A DNA stretch of 64,000 bases from contig CAYUVK010000005.1 in the NCBI GenBank assembly GCA_964448105.1, positions 23,712-87,711 of the forward strand. Direction: 5' to 3'. Of the stretch, positions 61,987-64,000 are shown one piece after another. Within the stretch, counting starts at the first letter, position 1. Every line of letters begins with the position of its first letter. The notes below the pieces were generated by a model, which saw only the letters and a program-made list of their open reading frames with translations, searched no databases and was not told the DNA's origin. A program made the position numbers and the translations under genes. Source of the stretch: CAVQBP01 sp964448105. GTDB taxonomy: Bacteria > Bacteroidota > Ignavibacteria > Ignavibacteriales > Ignavibacteriaceae.

Positions 61987-62462
61987 AAATAGTTTTATAC
62001 ATTTTCACCGGTTTTTCAATAATCTTTAGTGCCTGCAGCAGTGCAACACGTTATACAACAAAAGAGTCTAACGAAAACTCTTCTGAAAATTATAATGAAA
62101 AGACTGCCGATCTATTAAAAGAAGAGAAAATTGATCTTAATAATTTCCATCCATTGGAAACCGAAGTTGGCATTGCTTCATATTATGCAGATAAATATAA
62201 CGGCAGGCAGACTGCAAGCGGGGAAATTTATAATATGTACGGAATTTCAGCAGCCCATCCGTCTTATTCCATGGGAACAATTGTAAGAGTAACAAATCTT
62301 TCAAATAATCTTTCCGTAATTTTAAAAATCAATGACAGGATGCCTGACTTTAAGAACAGGATAATAGACCTTTCACTTGGTGCTGCAAGAAAATTAGATA
62401 TGATCCAAAATGGAATTGCAAAAGTTAAAATCGAAGTTATAAAATGGGGAAAAAACAATTAA
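61983..62462 (+). CDS. RlpA-family septal lytic transglycosylase-like lipoprotein
   Basis: A 159-aa lipoprotein (lipobox FSIIFSAC, Cys about 18) with a double-psi beta-barrel: VGIASYYADKYNGRQTASGE (about 61-80), GTIVRVTNLSN and VILKINDRMPDFKNRIIDLS. These are the RlpA catalytic-site blocks, with the Asp of the NDR motif. RlpA cleaves denuded septal glycan. There is no SPOR domain at the C-terminus, so it is the short form. The TTG start overlaps the rsmE stop (TTGA). Confidence 0.9.
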   Translation: MKIVLYIFTGFSIIFSACSSATRYTTKESNENSSENYNEKTADLLKEEKIDLNNFHPLETEVGIASYYADKYNGRQTASGEIYNMYGISAAHPSYSMGTIVRVTNLSNNLSVILKINDRMPDFKNRIIDLSLGAARKLDMIQNGIAKVKIEVIKWGKNN

Positions 62463-62472
62463 TGGAAGACCT

Positions 62473-62501
62473 ATCCAACGTAGCCAAGGGCGAAGCTGGA
62501 T
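62473..62501. repeat. Imperfect hairpin between convergent genes
   Basis: ATCCA (62473-62477) pairs with TGGAT (62497-62501), and GCC with GGC around AAG in the middle; the rest is unpaired or mispaired. It lies between the convergent RlpA and DUF2723 genes. No T-tract follows, so a terminator role is uncertain. Confidence 0.35.
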
Positions 62502-62515
62502 GTAGAATTGGAAAA

Positions 62516-64000
62516 TCATTTAACTATTACCTGTCCCAACCCTGCTGGTAAAATATAACCGGGAAAATCGCTTTTTATTTTCTTTATATAAATTCTAGCT
62601 CTGTCAATTTTATCGTTTTGTATTTCATATAGTGCTCTTCTTGCGAGCATATTTGCTGTATTATTTTTTATAAATCTTATATATTTATTTTCGGTTTTGG
62701 GGAATCGCAATACAAAATCCGGATCAGGTGCTGGGACATAACTATTTCCCTTTACAACTTTAAAAAGAAATAAATCCGGCACTAATGTATAACCCTGCGG
62801 AAGTGTATATTCTCCTCTTTGCATTTCATTTTCGAATAATTCCGGTGCAACATAAAAATTTCTTTTTTTAACATTTTCCGCTGTTAAATTTGTCATGAGT
62901 TTTCTATAATTCATCTCAATAAAATTCGAATTGTATTCTTCATCCCTTTCAAATGGTTTTACTGCAATTAAAAAATCATTTATATCATTTTGTAAACCAT
63001 TGAGTATAGAAGGATAATTTGTTTTTAATTGGTTATAGTACCAGGATCTTCTCATAAGCTCTTTATCAACTACTGCAACATCTCTTCGGAAATTTTCCAC
63101 ATACCGGAAATAATAAGATTCCGACACTAAATAATCCCATTGATAGCTGAAAATAACAGAATTCTTTGCCGTACTATTAATAACATCTAAAGCGTAATCT
63201 TTAAAAGTATAAACGTCGCTTTGGTTTACTTCTCCATAGTTATTATAAAACTCAACGCCGATAAATAACATAATAAGAATTGCAGGAATTTTAAGACCCA
63301 ATTTATGGTGTTCCAAAAATGATAGAATTTTGATGATCCCGAAAGCAGAAAAAAATGATAAAGCTATGTAAGCAAGCAAAAAGTATGAATCAATATCAAC
63401 TATATCATAATTTATTGAATAAGCTACCGTAGATAAAAAAGTAATTAATAGGAAAACAAAAAATTTTCTTGCGGTGAAAAAGGATACAATTAACCCGAAT
63501 AAGCAGATGAATAAAGAGATATTAAATTCTTTAGGAAGAGAATTTATAAAATAAATCAATTGTTTTTTAGCTGCTGCTGTTGAAGAAAACAGCCAGACCT
63601 GGTATTGCTTACCTGAAATGTGCCTGAAAAAATTTTCAAAATTAATCGGATTGCCCCAATTCAGTGGCGGGTTTTGGGCTGCTCTAATAGCTAAATATGA
63701 ATAAAATAAGATCAAAACCGGGAAGAAAATTAATAACATAACCAGTATTGTTTTTATACTACCGGTATTAAATTTATTCTTTGCAAAATATAGATAAGCA
63801 ACTCCCGGAAGAATTAATAAAGTTGTCATGTGGTTAGTAAATCCAAGCGCAAGAATTGCTGCAAAAACCAGCCACCTTTTTTTTATAATCTTTTCCTGTC
63901 GAGTTTTATCATATAGATAAGCTTTAACAAGAAATAAAATAATTAGGTTTATTAAAAAAATATGAAGGGAATAAACTTCAACGGAAGTGCTTTGAAACCA
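62516..64000 (-). CDS. DUF2723 membrane protein (GT-C glycosyltransferase-like), 5' end beyond window
   Basis: The minus-strand frame is open to the window edge, starting WFQSTSVEVYSLHIFLINLI, and continues through LALGFTNHMTTLLILPGV; the first in-window ATG (63829) is internal to the protein. The AEVYxLH and GFTNHxTT blocks are typical of DUF2723, a family of large polytopic proteins related to protein O-mannosyltransferases and common in Bacteroidota/Chlorobiota. About nine helices are visible, followed by a soluble C-terminal half (about residues 260-494 of the visible part). A glycosyl-transfer role is inferred from the fold. Confidence 0.85.
   Translation of the reverse strand, partial: WFQSTSVEVYSLHIFLINLIILFLVKAYLYDKTRQEKIIKKRWLVFAAILALGFTNHMTTLLILPGVAYLYFAKNKFNTGSIKTILVMLLIFFPVLILFYSYLAIRAAQNPPLNWGNPINFENFFRHISGKQYQVWLFSSTAAAKKQLIYFINSLPKEFNISLFICLFGLIVSFFTARKFFVFLLITFLSTVAYSINYDIVDIDSYFLLAYIALSFFSAFGIIKILSFLEHHKLGLKIPAILIMLFIGVEFYNNYGEVNQSDVYTFKDYALDVINSTAKNSVIFSYQWDYLVSESYYFRYVENFRRDVAVVDKELMRRSWYYNQLKTNYPSILNGLQNDINDFLIAVKPFERDEEYNSNFIEMNYRKLMTNLTAENVKKRNFYVAPELFENEMQRGEYTLPQGYTLVPDLFLFKVVKGNSYVPAPDPDFVLRFPKTENKYIRFIKNNTANMLARRALYEIQNDKIDRARIYIKKIKSDFPGYILPAGLGQVIVK

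Noticed and set aside
1..64000. tRNA, rRNA and riboswitch genes
   Set aside because: I scanned the longer spacers for cloverleaf ends, CCA and GGTTCGAAT-type arms and found none that holds up; a covariance-model search would be decisive.

Overview
The window is AT-rich DNA from a Gram-negative bacterium, most likely an Ignavibacteria-type member of the Bacteroidota/Chlorobiota/Ignavibacteriota group. Supporting signs are a DUF2723 membrane protein, DUF4230 protein, NifJ-type pyruvate:ferredoxin oxidoreductase, several small outer-membrane barrels, a DUF4295-like microprotein and large multiheme cytochromes, together with E. coli-like sigma-70 promoters (a perfect TTGACA-17-TATATT precedes rpsT). 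A run of 100 N (50235-50334) shows that this is a draft scaffold, and two genes carry single frameshifts, so some breaks may be assembly errors.

Layout. 63-10808: a class V aminotransferase, then a pyruvate oxidation group (nifJ, 1-Cys peroxiredoxin, DHOD-like protein), then an NtrB/NtrC-type two-component pair and a stand-alone receiver domain. 11209-22859: the centrepiece, a probable operon of eight large genes plus a possible 24-aa membrane peptide. It encodes a 13-heme cytochrome c fused to a b-type cytochrome domain, a 19-heme cytochrome c, a separate b-type cytochrome, a 7-heme NapC/ImcH-like cytochrome, a Rieske protein, a cytochrome b6/IV-type cytochrome b, an 11-heme cytochrome c and a DUF2339 membrane protein. 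I count 50 c-type heme motifs. The set reads as a membrane quinol:multiheme-cytochrome oxidoreductase system in which multiheme proteins stand in for cytochrome c1/f. It resembles by architecture the CbcL and ImcH proteins and the Rieske/cytochrome b clusters of metal reducers. Its terminal acceptor cannot be read from the sequence.

23133-24632: an ECF sigma factor (3' frameshift), a small membrane protein (probable anti-sigma) and a CpxP/CnrX-like periplasmic sensor. 24959-31268: metabolic and stress genes (alpha-amylase, aldo/keto reductase, glutathione peroxidase, VOC protein, two transporters of which one is frameshifted, thioredoxin). 31517-36656: a conserved-looking 54-aa basic protein, a KamA-type radical SAM protein, Ogt, an Nfu protein, asparaginase and a HAD phosphatase. 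36660-47392: PgpH-type HD hydrolase, Xer recombinase, site-2 protease, a lipoprotein, an envelope-polysaccharide group (GT2, MsbA-like ABC exporter, O-antigen ligase, GlmU-like nucleotidyltransferase) and rpsT. 47527-50166: queE-queD, a VapBC module and truA. After the gap, 50356-64000: an osmolyte/choline ABC binding-protein/permease fusion, DUF4230 protein, cyclic-nucleotide-gated-type potassium channel, DedA-like protein, four small outer-membrane barrels including a tandem pair, malQ, TerB-like protein, a polytopic membrane protein, rsmE, RlpA lipoprotein and the 3' part of a DUF2723 gene that runs off the window.

Intergenic DNA is not featureless. There are several intrinsic terminators, at least two copies of a TGTAG...CTACA palindrome, and four loci of iterated 6-8 base motifs. 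No tRNA, rRNA, CRISPR array, insertion sequence or prophage was seen.
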